NCBI RefSeq assembly: GCF_000802185.1
Contig: NZ_KN676113.1
Location: forward strand, 2,890,856-2,954,855
Source of the DNA: Belnapia sp. F-4-1
GTDB lineage: Bacteria; Pseudomonadota; Alphaproteobacteria; Acetobacterales; Acetobacteraceae
Length of the DNA: 64,000 bases
Direction: 5' to 3'
Below are positions 10,333 through 18,987 of this stretch, piece by piece. Position numbers and translations under genes: made by a program. Numbering within the stretch: position 1 is the first letter of the stretch; the number at the start of each line of letters is the position of its first letter. A model generated the notes under the pieces. It worked only from the letters and a program-made list of their open reading frames with translations, was not told the DNA's origin and made no database searches.

Positions 10333-10890
10333 GTGATCGAGGCCGGGCTGCGCGGTGCCCTGCTGCTCGCCCGTGGTCGGGTGGATGGGCTGCTGCTGAT
10401 GGAGGGCTCCCCCGCTGGCGCCGGCCGCAGCTTCTGGGCGGCGGCGATCTGCCTGCCGGCCTTCCTCGCGTTGCGCTTCCTCGCGTGGTCCGGGGATGGC
10501 GGGCCGGAACTCGGCCTGTTGCGCGGGTTGGTAGCGGAGCTGATCGGCTATGCCTGCGCCTGGGTCGGCTTTGCCCTGCTCTCCCTGCCGTTGGCGGAGG
10601 CGGCGGGGCGCAGGGCGGAGTGGCCGCGCTTCGTCGCCGCCTGGAACTGGACGAATGTCGTGCAGTACCTGGTAATGCTGGCGCTGACGGTTCCGGCGGA
10701 GCTCGGCCTGCCGCCGCTGCTGGCGCATGGGCTGGGGCTGGCGGGGGTCGGTTATGCGCTCTGGCTCGAATGGTTCGCGGCGCGGAGCGCGCTGCGCATC
10801 CCGGGCGGCATGGCGGCGGCCTTCGTGGTGCTCGATCTGGCGCTGGGGCTCGCGGTCGGCGGGGTCGTCGGGCGGCTGAGCGGCGGCTAG
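10333..10890 (+). CDS. Hypothetical membrane protein
   Basis: This protein of 185 residues has no recognised function. Four or five hydrophobic segments are visible, at about 35-52, 62-88, 102-125, 128-145 and 160-180, so it is an inner-membrane protein. It follows dapE closely and probably belongs to its operon. GTG 10333 is the first standard start; an in-frame CTG at 10297, overlapping the dapE stop, would add twelve residues (PPGPVPHRL-containing). The TAG stop lies inside the boundary motif of the repeat element at 10887-10993. Confidence 0.7.
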   Translation: MIEAGLRGALLLARGRVDGLLLMEGSPAGAGRSFWAAAICLPAFLALRFLAWSGDGGPELGLLRGLVAELIGYACAWVGFALLSLPLAEAAGRRAEWPRFVAAWNWTNVVQYLVMLALTVPAELGLPPLLAHGLGLAGVGYALWLEWFAARSALRIPGGMAAAFVVLDLALGLAVGGVVGRLSGG

Positions 10891-10993
10891 AGCGGTTCCG
10901 TTCGCACTGGCTCATGGCACCCGCTCTAGCCCATTGTTTTGGCGATCAAATCGCTCCGATCAGATGATTCCATCTGATCGGAGTTTGCTCTAG
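10887..10993. repeat. Palindromic intergenic element bounded by CTAGAGC/GCTCTAG
   Basis: The 107-bp element begins with CTAGAGC (10887-10893), has its inverse GCTCTAG at 10923-10929 and ends with a second GCTCTAG at 10987-10993. Between them is a perfect 13-bp inverted repeat, CTCCGATCAGATG / CATCTGATCGGAG (10954-10966 and 10971-10983), with loop ATTC. The TAG inside each outer boundary is the stop codon of the neighbouring gene (membrane protein on +, truA on -). The design resembles dispersed palindromic repeats of other alphaproteobacteria. It may also serve as a bidirectional terminator. Only one copy was seen in this window. Confidence 0.7.
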
Positions 10994-11751
10994 ACCCAGC
11001 CGATCTCCTCCGTATAGCGGACGAAGAGGAAGGTCAGACCTTCCGATGGCGCCGTCTGACCGGCCTTGGCCCGGTCCCGGCTCTCCAGCACACGCCGTGG
11101 CCACTCCACCCCGCGCTTGCCGAGGCCGACCTCCAGCAACGTCCCCGCCAGGTTGCGGATCTGGTGGTGCAGGAAGCTGCGTGCCTCGGCGAGGATCACC
11201 ACCTCATCTCCGTGGCGCATCACGTCGAGTCGCTCCAGCGTTCGCACCGGCGTCTTCGCCTGGCAGGCGGCGGCGCGATAGGCGGAGAAATCGTGCCGGC
11301 CAAGCAGCCCCTGCGCCGCCGCATGCATCGCCGCGGCATCGAGGCGCGCCGGCACATGCCAGACGCGGCCAGTTTCCAGCGCCGGCCGGGCGCGGCGATT
11401 GAGGATGCGGTAGCGGTAGCCCCGCTGCACGGCGGAGAAGCGGGCGTTCCAGCCATTCGGCGCGAGCGCGGCCCGCACCACCACCAGCGGGTGCGGCTTC
11501 ATGTGGAAATTGAGCGCCTCCCGCAGCCGCTCCGGTGCCAGCTCCCGCATGAGGGCGAGTTGCGTCACCTGGCCCTCGGCATGGACGCCGGCATCGGTGC
11601 GCCCTGCGGCGATGGCGAGCGGCACGGTGCCGCCGTCGAGCACGGCGCCCGCCTCCTCCAGCACCTGCTGGATGGAGAGGCCGCTGCCCTGACGCTGCCA
11701 GCCGACGAAGGGCGTGCCATCATACTCCAGCGTCAGCGCATAGAGCGGCAC
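10990..11751 (-). CDS. truA: tRNA pseudouridine(38-40) synthase
   Basis: This 253-residue enzyme isomerises uridines 38-40 in the tRNA anticodon arm. The catalytic Asp is in AAGRTDAGVHAEGQV (about residues 47-61). Other family motifs are LEYDGTPFVGWQRQ near the N-terminus, FSAVQRGYRYRILNRRA and FLHHQIRNLAGTLLEVG. GTG 11751 overlaps the fmt stop (TAGTG), so translation is coupled. The stop codon is provided by the repeat element downstream. Confidence 0.96.
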   Translation of the reverse strand: MPLYALTLEYDGTPFVGWQRQGSGLSIQQVLEEAGAVLDGGTVPLAIAAGRTDAGVHAEGQVTQLALMRELAPERLREALNFHMKPHPLVVVRAALAPNGWNARFSAVQRGYRYRILNRRARPALETGRVWHVPARLDAAAMHAAAQGLLGRHDFSAYRAAACQAKTPVRTLERLDVMRHGDEVVILAEARSFLHHQIRNLAGTLLEVGLGKRGVEWPRRVLESRDRAKAGQTAPSEGLTFLFVRYTEEIGWV

Positions 11752-12656
11752 TACCCAAGCACCGTGCCGGGCGGCAGCGGGAAGCCACGGAGGAAATCCC
11801 CGGCCGGCAGCGGGCCGCGCCCGGGCCGTTGCAGCCGCAGCAGGCGCAGCGCGCCCTCGCCGCAGGCGATGAGCGCGGCCTCGTCCAGCACCGTGCCGGG
11901 CGGGCCGGCGCCCTCGGCGGGTTCCGCTGCCAGTATGCGAACCGTCTCGCCGGTCAGGGTGAAGACGGTGCCCGGCCAGGGGTTCAGCGCCCGCACCCGG
12001 CGGTCCAGCGCTGCGGCCGGCAGGGTCCAGTCGAGCGGCGCATCCGCCTTGCTGAGCTTCGGCGCGTAGGTCGCGCCCTCCGGCGGCTGGGGAAGGGCGG
12101 GTGGGGACCGGTCGAGCGCCTCCAGCACCAGCCTTGCGCCCATGGCCGACAGCGCGTCGTGCAGTTCGGGCGTCGTGGTGCGCGGCCCGATCGAAATGGT
12201 GCCCTTCAGCAGCATGGGGCCGGTATCGAGCCCTTCCTCCATCTGCATGATGGTGATGCCGCTCTCGGCATCGCCGGCGAGGATGGCCGCCTGGATCGGC
12301 GCCGCCCCGCGCCAGCGCGGCAGCAGCGAGGCATGGATGTTGAGGCAGCCGCGCCGCGGCGCCTCCAGCATCGGCCGCGGCAGGATCAGCCCGTAGGCGG
12401 CGACGACCGCCGCCTCCAGTCCGAGCGCGGCGAAGGCGGCGTGTTCCGCCGCGTCCTTCCTGAGCCGCGCCGGCGTCCGCACCAGCAGGCCGAGCTCCAG
12501 CGCCGCCCGGTGCACCGGACAGGGCTGCTCCTTCTGCCCGCGCCCGGCCGGGCGCGGTGGCTGACAATAGACGGCAGCGATCTCGTGCCCCGCCCCATGC
12601 AGCGCCCGGAGCGCCGGCACGGCGAAATCCGGGCTGCCCATGAAGGCGAGCCTCAT
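11751..12656 (-). CDS. fmt: Methionyl-tRNA formyltransferase
   Basis: This 301-residue enzyme formylates initiator Met-tRNA using 10-formyltetrahydrofolate. The N-terminal formyltransferase fold carries [18 protein letters not shown] and the catalytic region [20 protein letters not shown] followed by [17 protein letters not shown]. The C-terminal OB-like domain (from about 205) contains [14 protein letters not shown] 12656 overlaps the def stop (ATGA). The def-fmt-truA order is a conserved translation cluster: formylation is undone by Def, encoded immediately upstream. Confidence 0.97.
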   Translation of the reverse strand: MRLAFMGSPDFAVPALRALHGAGHEIAAVYCQPPRPAGRGQKEQPCPVHRAALELGLLVRTPARLRKDAAEHAAFAALGLEAAVVAAYGLILPRPMLEAPRRGCLNIHASLLPRWRGAAPIQAAILAGDAESGITIMQMEEGLDTGPMLLKGTISIGPRTTTPELHDALSAMGARLVLEALDRSPPALPQPPEGATYAPKLSKADAPLDWTLPAAALDRRVRALNPWPGTVFTLTGETVRILAAEPAEGAGPPGTVLDEAALIACGEGALRLLRLQRPGRGPLPAGDFLRGFPLPPGTVLG

Positions 12657-13183
12657 TCCCGCCCCCGCGCCTTCAGATCCTTTGCCAGCTTGCGCAGCAG
12701 CATGTTCCGCTTCAGCGGGGAGATGTGGTCGACGAAGAGGACGCCGTTCAGGTGGTCGACCTCGTGCTGCAGGCAGGTCGCCAGCAGCCCCTCCGCCTCG
12801 ATCTCGCGCTTCGCGCCTTCCAGGTCCAGGTAGCGCAGCTTCACCCGCGCCGGCCGCGTGACATCGGCATACTGGCCGGGAAGGGACAGGCAACCCTCCT
12901 CCCGCGTCGAGAGCTCGGTGCTGGCGGCGACGATCTCCGGGTTCACCAGCACGAGCGGCGCCGGCTTCTCCTCCGGCTGGAGGTCGACGACGATCAGCCG
13001 CAGCAGCTCCCCCACCTGCGGGGCGGCGAGGCCGATGCCCGGTGCCTTGTACATGGCATCGAGCATCCGTGGGGCGAGGGCGCGGACCGTATCGGCATCG
13101 CCCTGGCCGACCGGGCGGGCCTTGGCGCGCAGCCGGGGGTCGGGGACGAGCAGGATCGGCAGGAGGGCGGGTTCGGTGGTCAT
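12653..13183 (-). CDS. def: Peptide deformylase
   Basis: This 176-residue metalloenzyme removes the N-formyl group from nascent proteins. All three active-site motifs are intact: [20 protein letters not shown] (Cys metal ligand) and QHEVDHLNG (two His ligands and catalytic Glu). ATG 13183 gives the usual N-terminus ([19 protein letters not shown]); the open frame continues upstream without homology. No strong ribosome-binding site is visible. It is the first gene of the def-fmt-truA operon and diverges from the small heat-shock gene. Confidence 0.96.
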   Translation of the reverse strand: MTTEPALLPILLVPDPRLRAKARPVGQGDADTVRALAPRMLDAMYKAPGIGLAAPQVGELLRLIVVDLQPEEKPAPLVLVNPEIVAASTELSTREEGCLSLPGQYADVTRPARVKLRYLDLEGAKREIEAEGLLATCLQHEVDHLNGVLFVDHISPLKRNMLLRKLAKDLKARGRE

Positions 13184-13310
13184 GGGAGAGGGGCGATGTA
13201 GCCCCCGTGATCCCCCCTTGCAACCGGCCCGGCCACTGACAAGATTCATGTTGCGGCCGGGTGCTTCGGGTCCGGCCGCCTGCCCCGCTCCGGATGAGGA
13301 GGCTCCGCTT

Positions 13311-13841
13311 TTGTCGCGTCCATCGGTTTTCGGCTCGCCGCTCTTCCTCGGCTTCGACCATCTCGAGCAGATGCTCGACCGCGTCGCCAAGAATGCCGAC
13401 GGCTATCCGCCCTACAACATCGAGCAGACTGCCGAGAACCGGCTGCGGATCACGCTGGCCGTCGCGGGATTTGCGATGGAGGACCTGCAGATCACGCAGG
13501 AGGACAACCAGCTCGTCATCCGCGGCCGGCAGCGTGACGATTCGGAGGGGAGGATTTTCCTCCACCGTGGCATCGCCGCCCGGCAGTTCCAGCGCGCCTT
13601 CGTCCTGGCCGAAGGAATCGAGGTGGAGGGCGCCTGGCTGGACAACGGCCTGTTGCATGTCGATCTGCAGCGGCCGCAGCCGGAGGTGAGGGTCAGGACC
13701 ATCCAGATCAACGGCAGCGGGGCCCGCAGCGGCGCTTCCCAGGGAAGTGCAGCGAACGCATCGGCCGCCCGGGGCGTTGAGACGAGAACAGTCAACGGGG
13801 CGCCATTGCCCGTTGTCGAGGGGCGTGCCAGCCGGGGCTGA
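13311..13841 (+). CDS. Small heat-shock protein, Hsp20 family
   Basis: This 176-residue IbpA-like chaperone has an alpha-crystallin domain at about residues 35-125. Residues 15-34 ([20 protein letters not shown]) and [22 protein letters not shown] match the alphaproteobacterial Hsp20 class, which prevents aggregation of unfolded proteins. The start is TTG 13311, with AGGAGG eight bases upstream at 13297-13302; no ATG lies near. The C-terminal 45 residues are Ala/Gly-rich and poorly conserved. A DUF1150 gene follows 64 bp later, the common pairing. Confidence 0.92.
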   Translation: MSRPSVFGSPLFLGFDHLEQMLDRVAKNADGYPPYNIEQTAENRLRITLAVAGFAMEDLQITQEDNQLVIRGRQRDDSEGRIFLHRGIAARQFQRAFVLAEGIEVEGAWLDNGLLHVDLQRPQPEVRVRTIQINGSGARSGASQGSAANASAARGVETRTVNGAPLPVVEGRASRG

Positions 13842-13905
13842 GCCCCGGCACGGGCGCCGAGTGCATGGATGCCCGGACGGGGCCATGCCGAAAGGAGAGA
13901 GTGCA

Positions 13906-14160
13906 ATGAAGAACGATCAGTTTTCCAACGGTTCGGATGATGCGAACCAGGCTGCCCTCGCCCTGCGCCACCTTTCCGTGCAGGATTGGGCGCGCTTCGG
14001 CGTGCAGGAGATCGCCTATATCCGCCCAGTGGTGGTGAATGGCGTGCCGGCCATGTCGATTCATGCCGCCGACGGCACCCCGATCGGCGCTGCGCCGACC
14101 GCCGAACTCGCCATCGCCGCGATCGAGCAGCACGAACTGGCGGCCGTTCGGGTCCACTAA
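13906..14160 (+). CDS. DUF1150 family protein
   Basis: This is an 84-residue protein of unknown biochemical function, restricted largely to Alphaproteobacteria and usually encoded next to an hsp20 gene, as here. It shows the family core [20 protein letters not shown] and the C-terminal [17 protein letters not shown] 13906 is preceded by AAGGAGA (13892-13898). A heat-shock-linked role is an inference from context only. Confidence 0.88.
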   Translation: MKNDQFSNGSDDANQAALALRHLSVQDWARFGVQEIAYIRPVVVNGVPAMSIHAADGTPIGAAPTAELAIAAIEQHELAAVRVH

Positions 14161-14170
14161 GCAAGGAAGT

Positions 14171-14190
14171 CCCGGGCGCTTCGGCCCGGG
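14171..14190. terminator. Hairpin between convergent DUF1150 and hpf genes
   Basis: CCCGGGC (14171-14177) pairs with GCCCGGG (14184-14190) around the loop GCTTCG. It lies 10 bp after the DUF1150 stop and 11 bp after the hpf stop on the other strand, so it could terminate both. No T-run follows on either strand. Confidence 0.5.
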
Positions 14191-14201
14191 GCGCTGGGTC
14201 C

Positions 14202-14795
14202 TCACCCCGCCTGGGTGTCGATCCAGCCGACGCAGCCATCCGGCCTGCGGTAGACCACGGCCAGCGCGCCGGAGCCGCTGTTGCGGAACATCAGCACGGG
14301 CACCTGGGTGAGGTCGAGGCGCATCACGGCCTCGCTCACCGTCAGACGGGCGATGTCGGTCGGCTGCTCGGCGATGATCGGGCTGTGGTCGCCGGCGGGC
14401 TCGGCCGGTTCCTCGGCCTCTTCCGGCTCGGCCTGCAGCACGTACTGCGTCGCCGCTTCCCCCAGCCGGTCCTCGGCGAGGCTGCGGGCATGGTCGTTCA
14501 CCCGCCGGCGGTAGCGGCGAAGCCGCTTGGCCACATGCTCGGCCGCCACCTCGAAGGCCTTGTGGGCATCGACGCCCTCGCCTTCGCCCCGCATGAAGAG
14601 GTTGCGCCCGGCCTTCAGGTTGATGTCGCAAGCGAAGAAGGCCCCCATCCGGCCCTTGGCATCGCGGCGGAAGGTGACGTTCGCCTCCAGCGCATGGTCG
14701 AAATACTTGCGGGCGATGACCGCCAGCCCCTCCCGGACATGCGTCTTCAGCGCCTCCCCGGTCTCGACCTGCTTGCCTGCGACGGTGATGTGCAT
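14202..14795 (-). CDS. hpf: Long-form ribosome hibernation promoting factor
   Basis: This 197-residue protein binds the 30S subunit and drives formation of inactive 100S ribosomes in stationary phase. The N-terminal S30AE domain (about 1-105) begins MHITVAGKQVETGEALKTHV. An acidic linker (PEEAEEPAEPAGD) leads to the C-terminal dimerisation domain (about 140-197) with MRLDLTQVPVLMFRNSGSG and VVYRRPDGCVGWIDT. The Shine-Dalgarno AAGGAGG lies nine bases before ATG 14795 and is partly inside a hairpin. It is the last gene of the lpt-rpoN operon; ptsN, often next, is not present. Confidence 0.95.
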   Translation of the reverse strand: MHITVAGKQVETGEALKTHVREGLAVIARKYFDHALEANVTFRRDAKGRMGAFFACDINLKAGRNLFMRGEGEGVDAHKAFEVAAEHVAKRLRRYRRRVNDHARSLAEDRLGEAATQYVLQAEPEEAEEPAEPAGDHSPIIAEQPTDIARLTVSEAVMRLDLTQVPVLMFRNSGSGALAVVYRRPDGCVGWIDTQAG

Positions 14796-14807
14796 GTGGA
14801 CAAACCT

Positions 14808-14826
14808 CCTTCCGTCTGACGGAAGG
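14808..14826 (-). promoter_or_regulatory. Hairpin overlapping the hpf ribosome-binding site
   Basis: On the minus strand CCTTCCG (14826-14820) pairs perfectly with CGGAAGG (14814-14808) around a five-base loop (TCAGA). The 3' arm contains AAGG, the first four bases of the hpf Shine-Dalgarno AAGGAGG (14811-14805). It may attenuate hpf translation in the rpoN-hpf message, or it may be an rpoN-proximal transcription attenuator. The structure is seen; the regulation is inferred. Confidence 0.45.
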
Positions 14827-14874
14827 GCGGCCCGGCCGCAGCGCCGGGGGCGCGGGATGCGCCCCGCGGCAGGA

Positions 14875-16359
14875 TCAGGCCGGGACGGCCTTCTCCCGCT
14901 TGCGCTGCACGGATGATGGGATGCGCAGCGCCTCCCGGTATTTGGCCACCGTTCGCCTGGCGATGTCTACGCCTTCCTGCCTAAGCCGTTCGACGATTGC
15001 ATCATCCGAGAGGACGGCATCCGGGTCCTCCGCCTCGATCATGGCGCGGATGCGGTGCCGCACCGCCTCGGCGCTGTGGCTCTCGCCGCCCATGGTGCCG
15101 GCGATGGCGGTGGTGAAGAAGTATTTCAGCTCGAAGGTACCGCGGGGGGTGGCGATGTACTTGTTGGCGGTGACGCGGGAGACGGTGCTCTCATGCATCT
15201 GCACTTCCTCCGCCACGTCGCGCAGGATCAGCGGGCGGAGATACTCGACGCCATGGCGGAAGAAGCCGTCCTGCCGACGGACGATCTCGCTGGCGACCTT
15301 CAGGATGGTGTTGGCCCGCTGCTCCAGGCTCTTCAACAGCCAGTTGGCGCTCTGCAGCCGCTCGGCGAGAAAGGCCTTCTCTTCCTTGTTCCGTGCACCG
15401 ACCTGGCAGCGGGCATGGAAGCCGCGATTGACCAGCACCCGCGGCAAGGTTTCCGGGTTCAGTTCCAGCAGCCAGCCGCCATCGGGCGCGCGGCGCATCA
15501 GCACATCGGGGACGAGGGCGGGGGCCGGTGCGGCGTCGAAGCTGGCGCCGGGCTTCGGGTCGAGGCGGCGAAGCTCGGCCAGCATCTCCGCCAAGTCCTC
15601 GGCATCGACGCCGCAGGTGGCCATCAGGGCCACGCGATCGCGCCGCGCCACCAGGTCAAGATGGTCGAGCAGCGCCTGCATGGCCGGGTCGAGCCGGTTG
15701 CGCTCGGCAAGCTGGACGGCGAGGCATTCGGCGAGGTTGCGGCAGAACATGCCGACCGGGTCGAAGCGCTGCATCCGGCCGCGGACGGCGGCGACCTCCG
15801 CCTCCTCGCAAGCCAGTACCGCGGCGATCTGCGCATCCTCGACCGCGAGCCGCCCGGCGGGGTCGACGAGCGCCAGGAGCTGGGCCGCGATCAGCCGCTC
15901 GCGTGGGGTGTGGAAGGCGATGCGGACCTGCTCGCCGAGATGCTCGCGGAGGCTGCGCGCGCCGGCCGCCAGATCCTCGATGCCGGCGAGGTCCTCGTCG
16001 AAATCGGCGCGGCCGCCGCGGCCGTAGGGCGATTCGTAGCCGCCGCCGGCGTCATAGACATTGTCCCATTCGGCATCGAGCGGCCCGGCCGCCTCGCTCG
16101 GCAGCGTGTCGGAGACGGCGGCGGCATGGCTGTCCGCGCCCTCGGCGACGACGGGGGAGGTATCGACGCGGTGCCCGGAATCCGGTCCGGGCGGTGCCCG
16201 CTCGTCCCGCTCCAGCAGCGGGTTGCGCTCCAGCTCCTCCTCAACGAAGGCGCTGACTTCGAGGTTGGAGGATTGCAGCAGCTTGATGGCCTGCCGCAGC
16301 TGCGGCGTCATCACCAGCGATTGCGATTGCCGCAGATCGAGGCGCGGCGCCAGCGACAT
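14875..16359 (-). CDS. rpoN: RNA polymerase sigma-54 factor
   Basis: This 494-residue sigma factor recognises -24/-12 promoters and needs AAA+ activators. Region I is at the N-terminus (LRQSQSLVMTPQLRQAIKLL), followed by an acidic region II. The core-binding domain is at about 100-290, and the HTH/RpoN-box region ends the protein; the RpoN box reads ARRTVAKYRE (about 472-481). Length is normal. It sits between lptB and hpf as in most proteobacteria, 54 bp after lptB. Confidence 0.97.
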   Translation of the reverse strand: MSLAPRLDLRQSQSLVMTPQLRQAIKLLQSSNLEVSAFVEEELERNPLLERDERAPPGPDSGHRVDTSPVVAEGADSHAAAVSDTLPSEAAGPLDAEWDNVYDAGGGYESPYGRGGRADFDEDLAGIEDLAAGARSLREHLGEQVRIAFHTPRERLIAAQLLALVDPAGRLAVEDAQIAAVLACEEAEVAAVRGRMQRFDPVGMFCRNLAECLAVQLAERNRLDPAMQALLDHLDLVARRDRVALMATCGVDAEDLAEMLAELRRLDPKPGASFDAAPAPALVPDVLMRRAPDGGWLLELNPETLPRVLVNRGFHARCQVGARNKEEKAFLAERLQSANWLLKSLEQRANTILKVASEIVRRQDGFFRHGVEYLRPLILRDVAEEVQMHESTVSRVTANKYIATPRGTFELKYFFTTAIAGTMGGESHSAEAVRHRIRAMIEAEDPDAVLSDDAIVERLRQEGVDIARRTVAKYREALRIPSSVQRKREKAVPA

Positions 16360-16413
16360 GGTCAGGCGCTCCGCGGGGCGGGAAGGGGCGAGGCGAAGAG
16401 GTGCCGCATGCCC

Positions 16414-17190
16414 TTACAGACTGAACCTTTCGCCGAGATAGACCCGCCGCACGCCCTCATGCGCGACGATGTCGTGGGGGAGCCCCTCCATCAGCACTTG
16501 GCCGTCATGCAGGATGTAGGCGCGGTCGATGATCTCCAGCGTCTCGCGCACATTGTGGTCGGTGATGAGCACGCCGATGCCACGGTTCTTCAGGTGCTTC
16601 ACCAGGTCGCGGATCTCGCCGACCGCGATCGGATCGATGCCGGCCAGCGGCTCGTCGAGCAGGATATAGGCGGGGTGGGTTGCCAGCGCGCGGGCGATCT
16701 CGCAGCGGCGCCGCTCGCCGCCCGACAGGGCAAGGGCCGGCGCGCGGCGAAGATGGGCGATGCCGAACTCGGCCAGCAGCGCATCGAGCATCTGCTCGCG
16801 GCGATCGCGCACCGGCTCCACCACCTCGAGCGCGGCGCGGATATTGTCCTCGACCGAGAGGCCGCGGAAGATCGAAGCCTCCTGCGGCAGGTAGCCGAGG
16901 CCGAGGCGGGCGCGGCGATACATCGGCAGCATCGTCACGTCATGGCCGTCCATGACGACCTTGCCCTCGTCCGGCTGGACGAGGCCGGTGATCATGTAGA
17001 AGGTCGTCGTCTTGCCGGCGCCGTTCGGCCCAAGCAGGCCGACCGCCTCGCCGCGCTTCAGGTTGATCGAGACATTCCGCACCACCGGCCGCTTGCGGTA
17101 GCGCTTGCCGAGCCCGGTCGCAACCAGCCCGCCTTCGCCCTCGATGGCGCGGAGCGAACGGGCTTCGGCGGGCAGCGTCGTCTGGTTCAT
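16414..17190 (-). CDS. lptB: LPS export ABC transporter ATP-binding protein
   Basis: This 258-residue cytoplasmic ATPase powers LptBFG extraction of lipopolysaccharide from the inner membrane. Walker A is GPNGAGKTT, the ABC signature is LSGGERRRCEIARAL, Walker B is YILLDEPLAGID and the H-loop is LITDHNVRET. The extra 20 N-terminal residues before GLVATGLGKRYRKRPVV are not conserved; an internal start is possible. ATG 17190 overlaps the lptA stop by four bases. Confidence 0.96.
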   Translation of the reverse strand: MNQTTLPAEARSLRAIEGEGGLVATGLGKRYRKRPVVRNVSINLKRGEAVGLLGPNGAGKTTTFYMITGLVQPDEGKVVMDGHDVTMLPMYRRARLGLGYLPQEASIFRGLSVEDNIRAALEVVEPVRDRREQMLDALLAEFGIAHLRRAPALALSGGERRRCEIARALATHPAYILLDEPLAGIDPIAVGEIRDLVKHLKNRGIGVLITDHNVRETLEIIDRAYILHDGQVLMEGLPHDIVAHEGVRRVYLGERFSL

Positions 17191-18182
17191 CGGCCGCGGC
17201 GCTCCGGCGTTGCGGGTTGGGGCGAGGCGCCTCGGCCGGGCTCCTGGCGGCCGGACCGCTCCTGATCCTGGTTCGGCATGATGAGCCCTTGCACACGGGC
17301 GCCCGGCGCGGAAACCAGCCGCGCCACATTGGTGCGGAGGTTCACGATCGCCTCCTGCCCGTTGATCTGGTTGTCGGTGCGGGTGATCCGCACATTGCCG
17401 AGCAGCCGGGCCATGCCGGTCTGGGCGCTGTAGACGCCACGGTCGCCGCGCACGACATCGGTCGCTGTGCGGATCTCGACATTGCCGAAGGCCTCGACGC
17501 GATCGACCTTGCCCTGGCCCGGCACAGGCCGCTCGCCCGGCTTCGCCGCCACGGGAGGGGGAGCGGGCGCGGCATTGCCCTGGCCGGGTCCGTCCAGCAT
17601 GTAGGAGACGAGGGTATCGCCGGCGATTCGCCGTCCGCCCTCGGCATTGTCCACCACGACGGCATTGCCGCGGGCGACGGCCATCTTCCGCGCCGACCAG
17701 TATTCCAGGCTGTCCCTGGCGGTGATGAGCTGGCTCGGCGTGGTGAGGGAAAGGTCGCCCCGCCCGGTCAGCACCAGAACGGCCTGGTCGATGTCATAGA
17801 CGGCGCGGTCGCCGCGGGCGGTATCGGTTTCGGTGACGATGCGGACATTCCCCTCCGCCTCGAGCCGCCAGATCTCGTTGGCTCCGCCGCCAAGTGCCTG
17901 GTCCGGACTGCCGGCCGCGGCGGCGGGGCGCACCGCGCCCGTCTGGGCCTCTCCGGGCCTCGCCTGCGGCCGGTAGCGGGCCAGCAGCCGGTCGGCGAAG
18001 ACGGTGACGCTGCCGCGGATGGCGCGGGCATTGCCGCGGGCGATGACCACCTGCTCCGCCTGGCGCCACTCGATGCCGTCCGAGGCGGTGACATCGACCG
18101 GCCCGCCCTGGGACAGGTCGATGCCCTGGGCCATGGCGTGCAGGGGCAACGCGAGCAGGGCGGCGAGGAGCCAGCGCCTCAT
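17187..18182 (-). CDS. lptA: LptA/OstA-type LPS transport protein
   Basis: This periplasmic protein of 331 residues bridges the inner and outer membrane in LPS export. A signal peptide (MRRWLLAALLALPLHAMA, cleavage near residue 18) precedes OstA-like beta-jellyroll segments. Typical motifs are IEWRQAEQVVIARGNARA, VRIVTETDTARGDRAVYD and VEIRTATDVVRGDRGVY, the last two nearly repeating each other. At 331 residues it is much longer than E. coli LptA (185). It overlaps lptC upstream and lptB downstream by four bases each. Confidence 0.9.
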   Translation of the reverse strand: MRRWLLAALLALPLHAMAQGIDLSQGGPVDVTASDGIEWRQAEQVVIARGNARAIRGSVTVFADRLLARYRPQARPGEAQTGAVRPAAAAGSPDQALGGGANEIWRLEAEGNVRIVTETDTARGDRAVYDIDQAVLVLTGRGDLSLTTPSQLITARDSLEYWSARKMAVARGNAVVVDNAEGGRRIAGDTLVSYMLDGPGQGNAAPAPPPVAAKPGERPVPGQGKVDRVEAFGNVEIRTATDVVRGDRGVYSAQTGMARLLGNVRITRTDNQINGQEAIVNLRTNVARLVSAPGARVQGLIMPNQDQERSGRQEPGRGASPQPATPERRGR

Positions 18183-18877
18183 TGCCTGCCGCCTTCCAGC
18201 ACCGCATGGGCATTGCCGGTGAAGACGACGACCGCGCCACGCTCGAGGATGCGGAAGCCGTTCGAGGTGATGGTGCCGAAGCTGCCCTGAGCGGCCACCG
18301 GGGCGTCGCCGCTGGCGGTGCCCGCCTCCGTCTCCACGGCCGCCGTCTCGGTGAGCATCGTCACGCCGCTGTCGTGGTAGATCGTCACGTCGCCCTTGAG
18401 GTCGAGATGGTTGGCGGCTCGGTCGAACCGGCCGGCATGGGCCTGCAGGTAGACCCAGGCGCCGTCCGAGAGAAGCATATCGGCCCGTGGCTCCTCGAGG
18501 TCGAGTACCCGCTCCGCCCCCGGCTGCTGGCCGGTGCGGGCGGTGACGGTGAAGGGCCGGTTCAGCTCGTCGATGCCCTGGTAGCGCGGGTTGACCACCC
18601 GCAGCCCTTCCGCCCGTGGCATCACCATGCGGCGGAAGCTGACGCGCGAGCGGTCCTCATTGCCTTCGATCTCGGGCCAGAACATCACCAGGCCGAGCAG
18701 GGCCAGGGCAAGGGCGGGCAATAGCCGCTTGGTCCAGCGGACAAAGAACCGCCGGCGCGCCATCTGCCCTTGGCTGAAGCCGCGGCGCGCGCGGGAAAGC
18801 GGCAGCATGGCGCGATCCGCCGGCAGCGAGACGCGCCCCGTCGCCGGCTGGGCCAGGGGCGGCCGGTCCGGAGTCAC
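18179..18877 (-). CDS. lptC: LPS export system protein LptC
   Basis: This bitopic inner-membrane protein passes LPS from LptFG to LptA. One transmembrane helix (RLLPALALALLGLVMFWPEI, about residues 52-71) is followed by a periplasmic LptC jellyroll domain (VVNPRYQGIDELNRPFTVTA, MLLSDGAWVYLQAHAGRFD, DVTIYHDSGVTMLTE). The start is uncertain: GTG 18877 gives 232 residues. The open frame reaches 18940, and ATG codons nearer the helix are possible. It overlaps lptA by four bases. Confidence 0.88.
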   Translation of the reverse strand: MTPDRPPLAQPATGRVSLPADRAMLPLSRARRGFSQGQMARRRFFVRWTKRLLPALALALLGLVMFWPEIEGNEDRSRVSFRRMVMPRAEGLRVVNPRYQGIDELNRPFTVTARTGQQPGAERVLDLEEPRADMLLSDGAWVYLQAHAGRFDRAANHLDLKGDVTIYHDSGVTMLTETAAVETEAGTASGDAPVAAQGSFGTITSNGFRILERGAVVVFTGNAHAVLEGGRQ

Positions 18878-18987
18878 GGGCCCGCCTGCTGTCCTAGGGG
18901 GGCCGGCCAGGGAATGGCTGTTCGCATCTGCACAACCCATCTATGGGCCCGGAGAACGCCCCGGTCAACGGACGGCGGTCGGCCTGG

